NCBI GenBank assembly: GCA_031772625.1
Contig: CM062810.1
Span: 703,852,519 to 703,916,518 of the forward strand
Length of the DNA stretch: 64,000 bases
Reading direction: 5' to 3'
DNA from: Pinus tabuliformis
Taxonomy: Eukaryota; Streptophyta; Pinopsida; Pinales; Pinaceae
The translations under genes and the position numbers were made by a program. Positions 43,887 to 54,476 of the stretch are shown here, in pieces (position 1 is the stretch's first letter; every line of letters starts with the position of its first letter). The notes under the pieces were generated by a model, which ran no database searches, was not told the DNA's origin, and saw only the letters and a program-made list of their open reading frames with translations.

Positions 43887-44668
43887 GTGCAGCACCTGCG
43901 TTGGCCCAATTTTGCCTAGTGCAGTTGGGGTTTCCTCCCTTTTTCTTGCCTGTTTTCACTATAGATTTTGCTGCTAGCTGTTAGTCTTGTACCTATTCTG
44001 AAACCAACCTTACTTGCCATCATTCCGCCTCTGTTATATAACGAAATTGTACTTTTTCTTTTGTATTTCTTACATCATTTACAATTTCCCATAACGAAAG
44101 TGAACTAGTCTTGCTTTGGCCTCTTAGATCTGAACCTGTGTTAGGCATTTTGCTGGTCTGAAGAGTTAGCTTGTTTGTTGTCCATAGCTGATTAGTCTTT
44201 TTACTTTCGTCATTATGGTTTGATTTCATGTATTTCCAGTGATTAAACAAGTAAATCTTAAGGTGTCTTTTGATTTTGGACAAACTTGTTTGTTTTCGCT
44301 TTAAATCGAAATCAAAGTTATATAACAACTTTCTTTTTGTAACACATCAACATTAAGAAAGGGAAAAGAAAATACATGCATTGTGCATTTTGCATTTGAC
44401 TGTTTGCATGACGATTTAGGAAATATTGCATTAGTGTGTGCTCTATGATCTGTGTGAAAATATTTGCCTTTCTTCTCCCTCAGTAGTTAAGATTTTCAAA
44501 GTTGAAAGATTGAAAAGTTTGCTTCTCATCTTAGACTGCATTCAGGAATTTGTTACATACATCTAGTGGTGATCCTTAAAGGCAAACTGCTAAACAAGAT
44601 CAACATTAAAATAAATTCAATTTACATAACAACGCTTTGTAACATAACGCAAACACATAGAGGTCTAG

Positions 44669-47600
44669 GTAGAGACGTGTTCCGGCGTCGTTAAACATAG
44701 TGACTGTCGATCTCTACGAAGGTGGGTGATTCCTCCTGAGAGTCGGTGGCACTAATACGGACTTGTGCTCCCACGTACCGTCGCGTATATATTGGGAGAC
44801 CCCTATAGGAACAAAGCCTTTATCCATAGGAAGCCGTGTCGGCCGCCCTACTGATCGCGATGCAGTGAACACAGCATTCACGAAGATCGACCACCCGTAC
44901 CGTAAAACGTATTCTGTGGTTTCGCGAAAAGTTTGGCACACCCTCTGCCTAGAACTCCAGAGAAGTTTCTTTTGGCATTTTTCAAACTCTATAACTGAAA
45001 AAGTCCATCCGAGCATTTGTCACTTCGGGCTCGTTAAAACATCGAAGGAGACTAGAGTCATCTTTAGCTTTTTCTCGACTCTTAAAACATGAAAAAGCAA
45101 AGTTGTGTCTAAAGCGTCGTTAATAAAATTTATTTTAATCAGAACATAATCACCTGTTATTCCCACGTTGATCTTTTAGTTGAAAAGTATGGAGCCCGCC
45201 AACCAAGGAAGTCACCTTGGTGGAAGTCCCAATCCCTTCTCCTCTTGGGGAGATGTTGGTGCGCCTCATATGGCCACATTGTCACTTCCAGGATTGGCAA
45301 TTGGCCTACCTATATGGCTCTTTTCAACTAATGTAGTTCAGATCGCCACTAATCCTGAGCAGTCGAATCAACAGTCAGACCAGTCTAGAGCTACCCACCA
45401 GCCTTCCACTTCTTACAATTCTTCCTCTGATCCTTGATCTTCACAAGGTAGAGCCGGCAAAAGTCAGCCTCCCATGGAGAAGAAGGAAAAGAAGAAGAGA
45501 GAAAAGAAGCAGAAGGGGCCTATGGCGAAGGCGACTGGGGGCAAGCAAAAGACATCTGACAAAAATCCACACACTGCACCGACCGGACCTAAATCGCCAT
45601 GTGTCATTTGCAAAGGGACCCACTTCCATCGTGATTATCCTTGTATTCCCTGGATACTAAGAGACTGGTCCCCCAGGTTGCACAATCCGGTAGCATCAAC
45701 CTCTGGTAGTCATGTTGATTGCAGTCCGTCAACTAGCGAGAGTGAAGGACGAAGAGGGAGACCAAGATCACCCTATATGTTGTGTGAAGGCGATCACGCC
45801 ATCCACCGTTGTCCATTCTTAGATGAGGCAAAGAGAGTTTTGGAAGATCATCCGGTATCACCGTTACGACTTCCTCCTGGATACCAAAAACTCGCGCCTA
45901 ATCCCTCGATAGTTGAAAATCCAGCCGGCCCCCTCAAGTGGTCAGCTGAAGTGTCAGTCATTGAGAATGAACCTACTGAATCCAGACCAGACGAAAGTCT
46001 AAAGGTCGAAACGGCAGTTGACCCGGTTCTTCCTTCAGAGGTTTCATCCTCAAATGACTCCGTCATTGAAGACTCATCTTCAAATGACACCCTCACTGAA
46101 GAGAATAAGGATGACACCGTCCATATTCTTTTCATCAACACAGACTCTGATGAGCATCAGGGCAATGCGCCCATTCCTTTATCGCAGGAAGGAACATCGT
46201 CAGGGTCGTATCCGGCCATGTATTCGTTCCCACCACCAAGCAACCTGGTTGTGTCCTTTGATTGGAATCAGCTAGGCAGACCCCGGTTACCAGCCAGTAT
46301 CCCATTTAGAATCATCGTCCAAATCTACAGAATGGTGATGGCTGGAACTATCATTGATGAAGGGGCATCTGTGAGTATCCTTTCCTCTATTGCTTGGAAA
46401 GCACTGGGTTCCCCGGCGCTTTTACCTGAGATGAGAAATCTATCAGGTTTTGATAAAGGAACCAGTCGCCCGTTAGGGATTCTCCCCAATGTTCCAGTTA
46501 CATTGAAAGGGAAGACAGTTCATATGAACGTCATGGTCGTCCAGGGACCCTTGGTGTATAACTTTCTCCTTGGACGAGACTATATATATTGCATGGAGGC
46601 GATAGTGTCCTCACTCTTTAGAGTTATGTGTTTTCCGCACGAAAGAAGAATGGTCAAGCTCGTAGACCAACTTTCATTTCCAGGATCACGCATCGCAAAT
46701 AGTCAAATACCATCCCTTAACGGTTTATTCACTCAAGGAATGCCTCCACCCCCAGTTCTACTTCCTGATGAATGCGAGTGATTCGGAAAGATGTAACTGG
46801 GACCCAGGGGGCATGCACCCTGGCCTGCCTTGGGCAGAGGAAACCTTGGGTATAAAGTTAATTTCCGCAGAAGAATGGACTAGTCCGTACCCCGTCCGAA
46901 GGAAGGAAGAGAGGGTTGTTCTAGGATAAAGTTCTTTTGTCAAAGTTATGTGAGCGAAATAATCGGCTCCCTTTGTCTAAAAAAGTAGGCTCTCCTAAGG
47001 GAGGAGATCCATTTGTGGCGGCAAGTAGCCACCATCTTTGAAGGCAAGCCTCACCCATTAAAACATATGTTTTGAAGGATAAGTAGGGGCAGCCTCCAAA
47101 GAAAGAGATGAAATTGCTGCAACAAGTAGTCACCATCCTTAACAACCTAATGATAGACATCGCCGAAAAGAGAGTTTAGTTTGCGGCAGCGAACAAAACC
47201 ATTTTTCGGATAATAAGTAAGAGGCAAACCTCCGTCCGTAACGCCAATGTTTTATCTGTTGCGATCTTGCAAAAATCAAAAAGTGAACTGATGGGAAGAC
47301 AAGTACCGTCGGCACCGAAAAATAACGAGAAGACAAGTATCGTTAAAAATATAGCAAGACGACAAGTAGAAAAACAGAGGTGGGACAGAGGAGGGGTAGC
47401 CTTGAAATTATACTTTATACCTGGGGCCATGCGAACCTTTTGGAGTGCAAGCACGGGACGACTATTTATTTTTTAAATTTTTAGGTCCTCCCTTTAAACC
47501 TGTAGGTCTAACCCATTAAACTCGTAGGATTAGCCATTTCCAGCTTGCATAAAGAAAGGATGTGGAGCAAAAGTTAAAACTTGCCAAATAGGAGCATAGC

Positions 47601-48548
47601 TTCGTGAGATAAAGCTCCTTAAAAAATAGCTATCTCACCTGAGGCGTTTCTTGTATTATGACTGGTATAATTGAGCAAGGTTTGGTCGCATTCAAGCTCG
47701 TTAAAAAATGAACTGCCCCTTAAAGTTTAGGGGGCATATGCCTCGTCTGCATTATTATGCTGGGGGCATCACCGAGCAGTTTTAGCACATAGTTCATGCT
47801 CGTTAAAAAATAAACATAAGTTGTGAGCAATCTTCCCCTAGAGTTCAAGCTCACCCAAAAAAACATGAACCGGTAAATAACCTTGGTAAATGTAACCTTT
47901 GACAGCCATATTAAAGCCCTTGGTCGTGTTCTTGCAGTCTCACCTCCATCCGTTCATTTGGCCAATCGTTCATCTCCATATGTTTGTTTACCCATTTTGA
48001 GGAACAGCTGCGAAGAGTGATTTCACTTAGCCATCATTGTGACACTGCCGTGATTGGAAAATTCCAACCTGTACCTGGAATCTGCTGCTACCCTGTTCAT
48101 CACTCGTTCCTCAAAAGACGAGTCTTCTTTGAGCTCTTTTCACTGACTCGTAAAATATGAAAAGTTTGCCGAGTTTTGGCCTTCCAGCTCGTTAAAAAGA
48201 CCGGAAGAGCTATCCCTCCTCTAGATTTTAATCTTTTTGGACCTGAGGGATTATTGCACAAAAAGATCGAGCGCTTGTTTTGTTCGGCTCGTTAAAGCAA
48301 TCGAAAATTCATCCCTTCTGTATTGTTTTATACTTTTTCGGACTTAAGGGATTAGATGACGAAAAAGGAATTTTGGAGTTGACTTTATGTACCTTTTCAG
48401 ACTCTCTAAAAATGAAAAGGACCGAGTTATCCTTGTCGTTAGACTCGTTAAATTCATTAAATAGCGACAAACTTGTCTTTAGACGAGAACGAGTTTCCCT
48501 ATCGCTAGGCTCGTTAAAACATAGCGATGGGCTTGCCCGAAGGGCAAG
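44669..48548 (+). other. Dispersed stem-loop series with a recurring GCTCGTTAAAA loop
   Basis: Hairpins seen by eye: 44669-44717 GTAGAGA/TCTCTAC; 45023-45047 CTTCG/CGAAG; 45067-45098 GCTTTTTC/GAAAAAGC; 47604-47638 GTGAGATA/TATCTCAC; 47691-47712 TTCA/TGAA; 47843-47870 GTTCA/TGAAC; 48136-48164 CTTTTCA/TGAAAAG; 48181-48207 CTTCC/GGAAG; 48231-48267 ATCTTTTTG/CAAAAAGAT; 48333-48367 CTTTTTCG/CGAAAAAG; 48392-48420 CCTTTTCA/TGAAAAGG; 48433-48470 TTGTCGTTA/TAGCGACAA; 48498-48531 CCTATCGCTA/TAGCGATGGG; 48532-48548 CTTGCCC/GGGCAAG. Most loops carry (G)RCTCGTTAAAA or a near variant. The pair at 48231 and 48333 shares a second loop, GACYTRAGGGATTA. The series flanks the gag-protease ORF on both sides. Function is unknown. 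Confidence 0.75.
45474..46781 (+). CDS. Gag-protease ORF of the young non-autonomous element
   Basis: An open frame of 435 residues. A Lys-rich start (KKEKKKREKKQKG) precedes a knuckle-like CVICKGTHFHRDYPC at about residues 43-57 and a second Cys/His patch, CEGDHAIHRC, at about 103-112. Residues about 140-260 are acidic and Ser/Glu-rich. From about 285 a retropepsin-like domain follows: MAGTIIDEGASVSILSS, PNVPVTLKGKTVHMNVMVV and YNFLLGRDYIYCMEAIVSSL, the last being the conserved LLGRDY end. Only gag and protease are present. A short frame just upstream (45180-45437) may contribute the N-terminus. Confidence 0.75.
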   Translation: MEKKEKKKREKKQKGPMAKATGGKQKTSDKNPHTAPTGPKSPCVICKGTHFHRDYPCIPWILRDWSPRLHNPVASTSGSHVDCSPSTSESEGRRGRPRSPYMLCEGDHAIHRCPFLDEAKRVLEDHPVSPLRLPPGYQKLAPNPSIVENPAGPLKWSAEVSVIENEPTESRPDESLKVETAVDPVLPSEVSSSNDSVIEDSSSNDTLTEENKDDTVHILFINTDSDEHQGNAPIPLSQEGTSSGSYPAMYSFPPPSNLVVSFDWNQLGRPRLPASIPFRIIVQIYRMVMAGTIIDEGASVSILSSIAWKALGSPALLPEMRNLSGFDKGTSRPLGILPNVPVTLKGKTVHMNVMVVQGPLVYNFLLGRDYIYCMEAIVSSLFRVMCFPHERRMVKLVDQLSFPGSRIANSQIPSLNGLFTQGMPPPPVLLPDECE

Positions 48549-49667
48549 TTATAGAACAAGCATATGTTATCCTCCTCAAGCTTGATAAAAATAAAGAGGT
48601 ACTGGTCAGCAATGACTGGGGAAAAATTGGGAGAACCTCACAGCTTTAATGGTAGCAAGCCGCTCTTGAACATGACACTTTGTCCTCCGTATCACATCGG
48701 GTTGGGTTGTTTCATTCACCGGTCTCATCACCATGGTCCTCGCCACACCATCCACATTTGGGGTAATGCTACCAATCCATCACATCAGTGTCGTTATATG
48801 TTCAAGAGATGTTGTTCTGCAAAGAGTCAACCGTGTCCCATCCACTGCCATACATTGTCCTTCATCCATTTCATGACCGCCACCCTGAATCATACATCAC
48901 AGTTTGTTTTCACCTCATCACAATCACTAGCTCCGTTCCGTGTCACTGATGTGGGATTCATTAAGGCCCTCCTTTGACGGATCGCTCCTTGTCGACATCA
49001 GCTCATTATCCAAGGAGTTGATCTAGGAACAACCCCTTCAGTACTTTGAAGCTTGCATGCCTCAATGGCAAGTTTCTCACTTCCGGCGACAGGTATACAT
49101 CAATGACCTTCGACCAGAAGATTTTGCATGGTGGTCGACGCCAAGTCCTTTATTCCCACCATGTGAATTGTACTGCCGTACCTTGAGGGTCATCATCCTT
49201 ATCAGTGATTCCTCTCGCGCTTGTTAACGGTTTACATCATTGACCGGTAATCAAGCGATGTCTTTCCATGTTCGACTTCAAGAAATTCTCACATGGATCG
49301 ACTTGTACATCGAGTGAAGATCGGAAGAGATTGAAGACCCCGGATCTAGTTTCATCCATCCGGGTTGCGATATATATTCAGGATATAAAGACATTTGATA
49401 TGTACATCATTGCAGCAGATGATCATCCTTCTCAAAGGATGATAATTTCAACAGAGAATTATCAGTCTATCATCAGACGATCGTCTGTGCTATGTACCAA
49501 AATGAATTTATAAAGCTGAGCATGGGAATGCCCGCCTCAGCTAGATCATGAAAAAGAATGAAAAAGAATGTATTGTATTGTATCTTATTACAGGACACTT
49601 CTCAGCAGATTGAATGAACTTCGGATCCTTCTAATAAAGCATTTCACCCGATAAACGACCTCATACT
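46782..49667 (+). other. Long noncoding 3' interior of the young element
   Basis: No polymerase-type ORF. The first 1.8 kb holds most of the stem-loops. The rest (48600-49660) has a 137-residue frame at 48564-48977 rich in His, Ser and Pro with no family features. Confidence 0.55.
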
Positions 49668-49679
49668 TTAGGGGGCATC

Positions 49680-50731
49680 TGTTATAGACAATTTTGTGCC
49701 TTGCAGCATCAGGCATGAATTGTCAATAATCCAAGGGATCCAAAGTCCCTAAACATGATGTTCCTACCCCTAGAGGAACAAGGTCAGCAAACCAACAGCT
49801 CTCAGATCAGTTCTCCACCTGAAAACACTCAAAAACAAGCAATCTTGAAATCAAAGCAGGTGCTCCACTAGGCTTCTGCGCTGAAACTCAACTCCTCCAT
49901 GGTGTACCTGCGTTGCAAAGCAGGTAGAACAAAGGCCACCTGCGTTGAGCGAGATGGGACAAGTGGCACACTGAGTCATTGCTCTGGAATCTTCCAAAAA
50001 TGACACTTGGATCAGGGATTTCGCCTTGTGATGAGTCAGAGGCTCTGTTTCTCCAAGTGGAAGCAAGGTTCTCCAAGTGGACTCAAGAACTGAAGATCAA
50101 CTGAAGAGAGAGAGGACACAAGGCAGCTATACATCAGTTGCAAGCTGACTCATCCTTTCTCAATTCATCTATATATTGAGCTCTCTCCTATGAGCTCAAG
50201 AAGCTGGAATTTTGTGCAAAGTAATGATATGCTTTTGGTATCACTATAGAACTATTGGGTGATTGCTTGAGGGAGGTGAAGAGGAGAAATTCTTTCTGCT
50301 GGGAGGTGTTGCTGGATTGGGGCCTTCAATGGTTGTAACCTTCTCAGAACTTTACTTCTTCATTAATAAAAGCTATTGAGGTTCTTCTATATGCATTTGT
50401 TTCAATGATGTTTTGTGATAATTGTATATTTGATTTATGCTAATCCGTGAATCAATTATGATTGCATGCTTCTTGTAGTTTCCTTCTTTGTCATTTTGCA
50501 GGATCTCATTGTAGCTGGGCCGGCAAAAGAGCAAGGAGCTGGGAGCAAGCAGTGAAGAGAAGAGTTTGGATTCGACATTAAGCGCAAGGCAACGGTTAGT
50601 GCATTTCCTCATTCTCTCTTGCTTTCATAAAGAAGTAAACCTTAAGTAGTTTTCTTTACAGTTGTTGCTGAGGTACTATCACCCTTAGAGTGGGATAGGG
50701 TCATCCGAATCAGATACTTTTCCCTACAACA
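49680..50731 (+). repeat. Right LTR (1,052 bp) of the gag-protease element
   Basis: Nearly identical to 42430-43481 with no length difference. It is preceded by TTTAGGGGGCATC. Confidence 0.93.
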
Positions 50732-50736
50732 ATCAT

Positions 50737-52916
50737 TGTTGTGGTGCGTCCTCTATACAAGATGCAAAAACACTAACTCTAGATACCTGAAAAGAGTGCA
50801 CCCAACTTGCAAGAGAAGATTGCCCATAATAGAGTGCTTCCTTATGTAGGAAAGTGTGCCCTAATCTAAATCTAACTACATTCTCTTCCATGCACTTTTC
50901 CTAGAGATGGAAACAATGCCCAAAATACTGAAAGAGAACTGAAACGACACTTCTAAAAATGGAATTCCAGTGCCTAACTAAACTCAAAGACATTATAAAT
51001 ATGACTCTGTCAAAGTTTACAATAACACCTCACTCAAGATAGAATGGATCTGAGCATGCATGTATACATCAGCCACAAGATTCCTACAAAAGTAATGTGC
51101 CTACTCTAGTGTGCATAATTAATTCACTTCAACCATCCACAGAAAACACTACATCACAGTAACCAAGTGAACATAACTTGCTGGATATGATGCATTGTAT
51201 CATAAAGGATAATGCCTTCTGATCTATAGACAAACTAACACATTGCTAAAGTCAAGGACCCTTCAAAGCTCAACCACCCTTACTTTCTTTGCCTCCTTAC
51301 CTGCCTTCGAAAAATGCAATAGCTAAAAAATTTCATATGGGTTCTTCTATAGTTGATGACTAGTTTCAAACCCTATTAGGCTTGCTACTGCATGTTACTG
51401 TGGACCCATGATAATGTGGAGCAAGTGGAATGGGCAAGTGCAAGTCCTATGTGAGGCACAATTTCTTATTAGCCCAAACATTTCTCTGAATTTGATAGTG
51501 TGATATCAATAGTGTTCTCCCTATTTATGGATGCGAAATAAAATAAAATATGAGTCTTGCCACCTATTCCTACTCATTAATACAAAGATATACACTTATT
51601 GGCCCAAAATTTATGTTGATTTATTTTCTTTGTCCATTGTCTTGTTTGTCAATTTGATTCAACTTTGTTGAAAAGTTCGGATGCAACTATTACTATAAAA
51701 CATATCCATTGTGCCAACTTTGCTGCAATACTTTGCCCAAAATTTGACAGGAGGTTATGGTGCCCTACTACTTTACAGTCCACTAAAAATGAGAAATGAA
51801 AAAGGGGCATTCTTATACAGGTTTACTTGCCAATGGGATGTTGATTTAGTAGTGAGAAATCAATAGTTGGTTATGTCATAAGCCATACACCAAGTCTCCT
51901 ATCGAGGGAAAGTCCTCCCATCACCGACTATGTAATTAGGATTGGATGAAAGTGCCAGGTGACTTTGATGGAACAACTCCCCCTATGTTTTTTTTGAGAT
52001 CTTAGATAAATATAAGTTTGACCCTTTCCCAAAGGCTATTGATTTCAGGGCAACTTTCATAAGAACTTTAAATTCTAAAGCTCAGTTGACACAATAGAAA
52101 CTTTAAAATACATAGTTTACCAAAAGTTTTCAACAACAATAGAAACTGTAACCTAACTTACTACTCTAGTGAATAAATAACCCGAATCTCCACTCAAGTA
52201 CACCAATATTAAGATCTATGAAAATGGTACCCTGAAATCTAGACTTTTCTACAGAGTTGAAGCATAAACTTAAGAAAAATGGAGTAGAACCTTTATTGTG
52301 CATTGTGCAACAAAGGAAAACAATCTTTAGTGATGCATGTATATCCTCACACACAAAATTCTACCAAACGAAGAGATGATGAGTCAGTCAAACGAGATGA
52401 GATCACCTAGATTAACTTTGTCATACATAACCATAATGGATACAGAACAACTGCAAGTTCTGTACTGCTTCAACTTTGTTGTTTACAAGGTTTACATAAG
52501 GTAGTGGAGTGATGGATTGTTGAATAGTAACTATGGGTCATTCATCTGCTCTTTTTTGTAGCTTTTCAAGCCAAGAGGAGATTTTCCCTGACATTTGTAG
52601 GTTGGTCTAAGATTACTTCCCTATATTCCAAAGAATGAAATAATGCATAGAATAACTGAGAAACCTATTCCCCAACAAAGTGATAATATTTCAAAGGACA
52701 ATGGAGTTTCCCAAAGCCTAGAAACTTTTATCAAAGCTATATCTCTCAAGATACTGTTATAAATATACACAGATCCAAAAATTTATTCACATTCATGTGC
52801 ACTATGATGTTCTCCATACAAAACCCTATAGAGGCTAAGATAACATAACACCAATGACATGCAATCATACTCAATTTTTCAATAGAGCCCATTAGGTCTA
52901 AGTGTTGAACCTAGGA
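50737..52916 (-). other. Probable leader or interior of an old minus-strand LTR element, no ORF
   Basis: A minus-strand primer site at 52917-52928 and an LTR to its right imply that this DNA is the 5' interior of an old element that later received the insertions at 39450 and 42430. No gag or pol motif is visible. Text near 50800-51060 is similar in style to the duplicated block at 13270-13560. Confidence 0.4.
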
Positions 52917-53304
52917 GCTCTGATACCACTTGTAACACACCATCACCCTTTGTTTTTTTCTTTGGGAGTCTTCCATAAGTGTTCAAGATGTTTCCTCACC
53001 TCTAATCTAGTGTTCTTCTCTCACATGAGTTAAAATAACAATGCTTTTTGATCCTTTAGGGTTTGTAACAATCACAAGTTTTCTTACCTCCTTTAGATCA
53101 AATATTATCCCTAGTATAATTGTGCACTACTCTAAGACCTAGTACTCCAGGACATGGAGATAAGGTGATGAAGAGTGTCAAGAGAAGGAGCAGGTCCAAT
53201 GTGCTACCCATCTCTAAGATAATATGGTCAAAACAATGTATAAGAGGTCCCTCTCCTTCCCCTATTTATATAAGAGGACAAGAAATCCAACAACGTAGGG
53301 TAAG
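52917..53304 (-). mobile_element. Primer site and cut 5' LTR of an old minus-strand LTR element
   Basis: The minus strand reads TGGTATCAGAGC at 52928-52917. The LTR end TGTTACA lies just outside, so the LTR begins at about 52931. A TATATAAATA box occurs on the minus strand at 53272-53263, in a suitable promoter place. The LTR is cut at 53304/53305 by the next LTR element, so its outer end is not in view. Confidence 0.7.
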
Positions 53305-54464
53305 TGTAATGCCCCACTTAAACCTTATCTTGCAAATTTGATTAATGTTTACATTATCTGAAAATATTGAGAAATATTGGTCTAATATAAAATTCACGAT
53401 TTCTATTATTCAAATTCACAACTTACCATCTCAAATTGAATCTTAGGTAGGATATTGTCTCCTTCCATTATTTCAAATAATATATGTATTCATCTCACAT
53501 TCCCCATTGTACCCTCACATTTACTTGGGAGAAGACATGGCCTTGTCCAACTCATTATCAATATATATATTCATCTCACATTCCCCAATGTACCCTCACA
53601 TTTACTAGGGAGAAGACATGGTCCTCTCTATTTAATTACATCTCGCATTCCGCAATGTACCCTCACATTTACTTGGGAGAAGACATAGTCCTTTCCATTT
53701 AATTATCAATGTATATATTCACCTCACATTCCCAAATGTACTTTCAGATTTACTTGAGAGAATACATGGTCCTCTCCCATTAATTTCCCAATTTTATATT
53801 CATGTCACATTTCCAAATGTACTCCCAGCTTTACTTGGGAGAAAAGAAGTCAACTATAAGGATGGATGAGAAGTTAATGACATTAATGAGAGGTGGTTGA
53901 GATGGAGAAGAGAGGGAGGGTATAAAAAGGGAAGGGGAAGGGAGAAAAGGGGAGGTGGGGTCTTTCTTATGATTATGGGATTAGTTGTGATTTTAGGATT
54001 TGTTGTAATTTTGGAGACTTTAAGAACCTATGGAGGTTTCTTGGGTTGTTGAGAGGAGGGAAATATTGTTCATCTTGGTCTGGATCATTCTTCTTAAACA
54101 CACACACTACATCTGGTTAGACTTGAGCTCGGAGGGCTAGGGAACCTGTGGAGGTTTCTTGGGCTAGGGATTATTTCCTAGTTGGCGGGAGGTAAATCTA
54201 GTTGGGTCCGTCAAGAGGAGCGTTCTACAGAAGCAACAGGACAAAGGCATCTCCAATAGCCACTAGTATAGGTATTCTTCCATAGATTACTCATGTAAAT
54301 TTTATTAGAATGAAATATTCACCATAAGTTATAAGGATTAGAATGTAAATGGTAAATTTTATTTGTTTAAAAGTCTTGTAAGTAAGTAAACTATTGCCTC
54401 TTATTGCATTTAAATTCTTCAAAAATAGATCTGTTAGCAGACCCCAGGATAGGGCTCTTATACA
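53305..54464 (+). repeat. Left LTR (1,160 bp) of the large element
   Basis: Starts TGTAATGCCCCAC and ends CTCTTATACA. TATAAAAA at 53921-53928 lies in a purine-rich promoter-like stretch. It contains a five-copy tandem repeat upstream of the TATA box. Confidence 0.88.
53491..53850 (+). repeat. Tandem repeat in the LTR, 66-82 bp period, five copies
   Basis: CATCTCACATTCCCCAATGT-type starts at 53491, 53573, 53639, 53720 and 53801. Each copy holds CCCAA..TTTACTTGGGAGAAG, where CCCAA and TTGGG can pair. The array lies in U3 and may act as repeated regulatory sites (inference). The right LTR has matching starts at 63630, 63720, 63787, 63868 and 63949. Confidence 0.85.
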
Positions 54465-54476
54465 TCGTATCAGAGC
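54465..54476 (+). other. Primer binding site, tRNA initiator-Met type
   Basis: TCGTATCAGAGC directly follows the LTR end and differs from the standard TGGTATCAGAGC by one base. Confidence 0.75.

Larger units (their letters stand above)
42430..50731 (+). mobile_element. Structurally complete gag-protease LTR element (8.3 kb), non-autonomous, recent
   Basis: Two LTRs of exactly 1,052 bp (42430-43481 and 49680-50731) are flanked by ATCAT (42425-42429 and 50732-50736). A tRNA-Arg primer site follows the left LTR and a purine tract (about 49668-49675) precedes the right one. The interior has one gag-protease ORF (45474-46781) and a long noncoding part full of stem-loops. RT and integrase are absent. 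About 15 differences between the LTRs by hand count (98-99% identity) make it young. The tRNA-Arg site and the protease end (LLGRDY, then STLFRV-like text) suggest Tat/Ogre-type gypsy ancestry. Confidence 0.92.

Noticed and set aside
48564-48977. 137-residue frame rich in His and Ser in the young element
   Set aside because: No domain, odd composition, and it overlaps the structured noncoding zone. Not supported as a gene.
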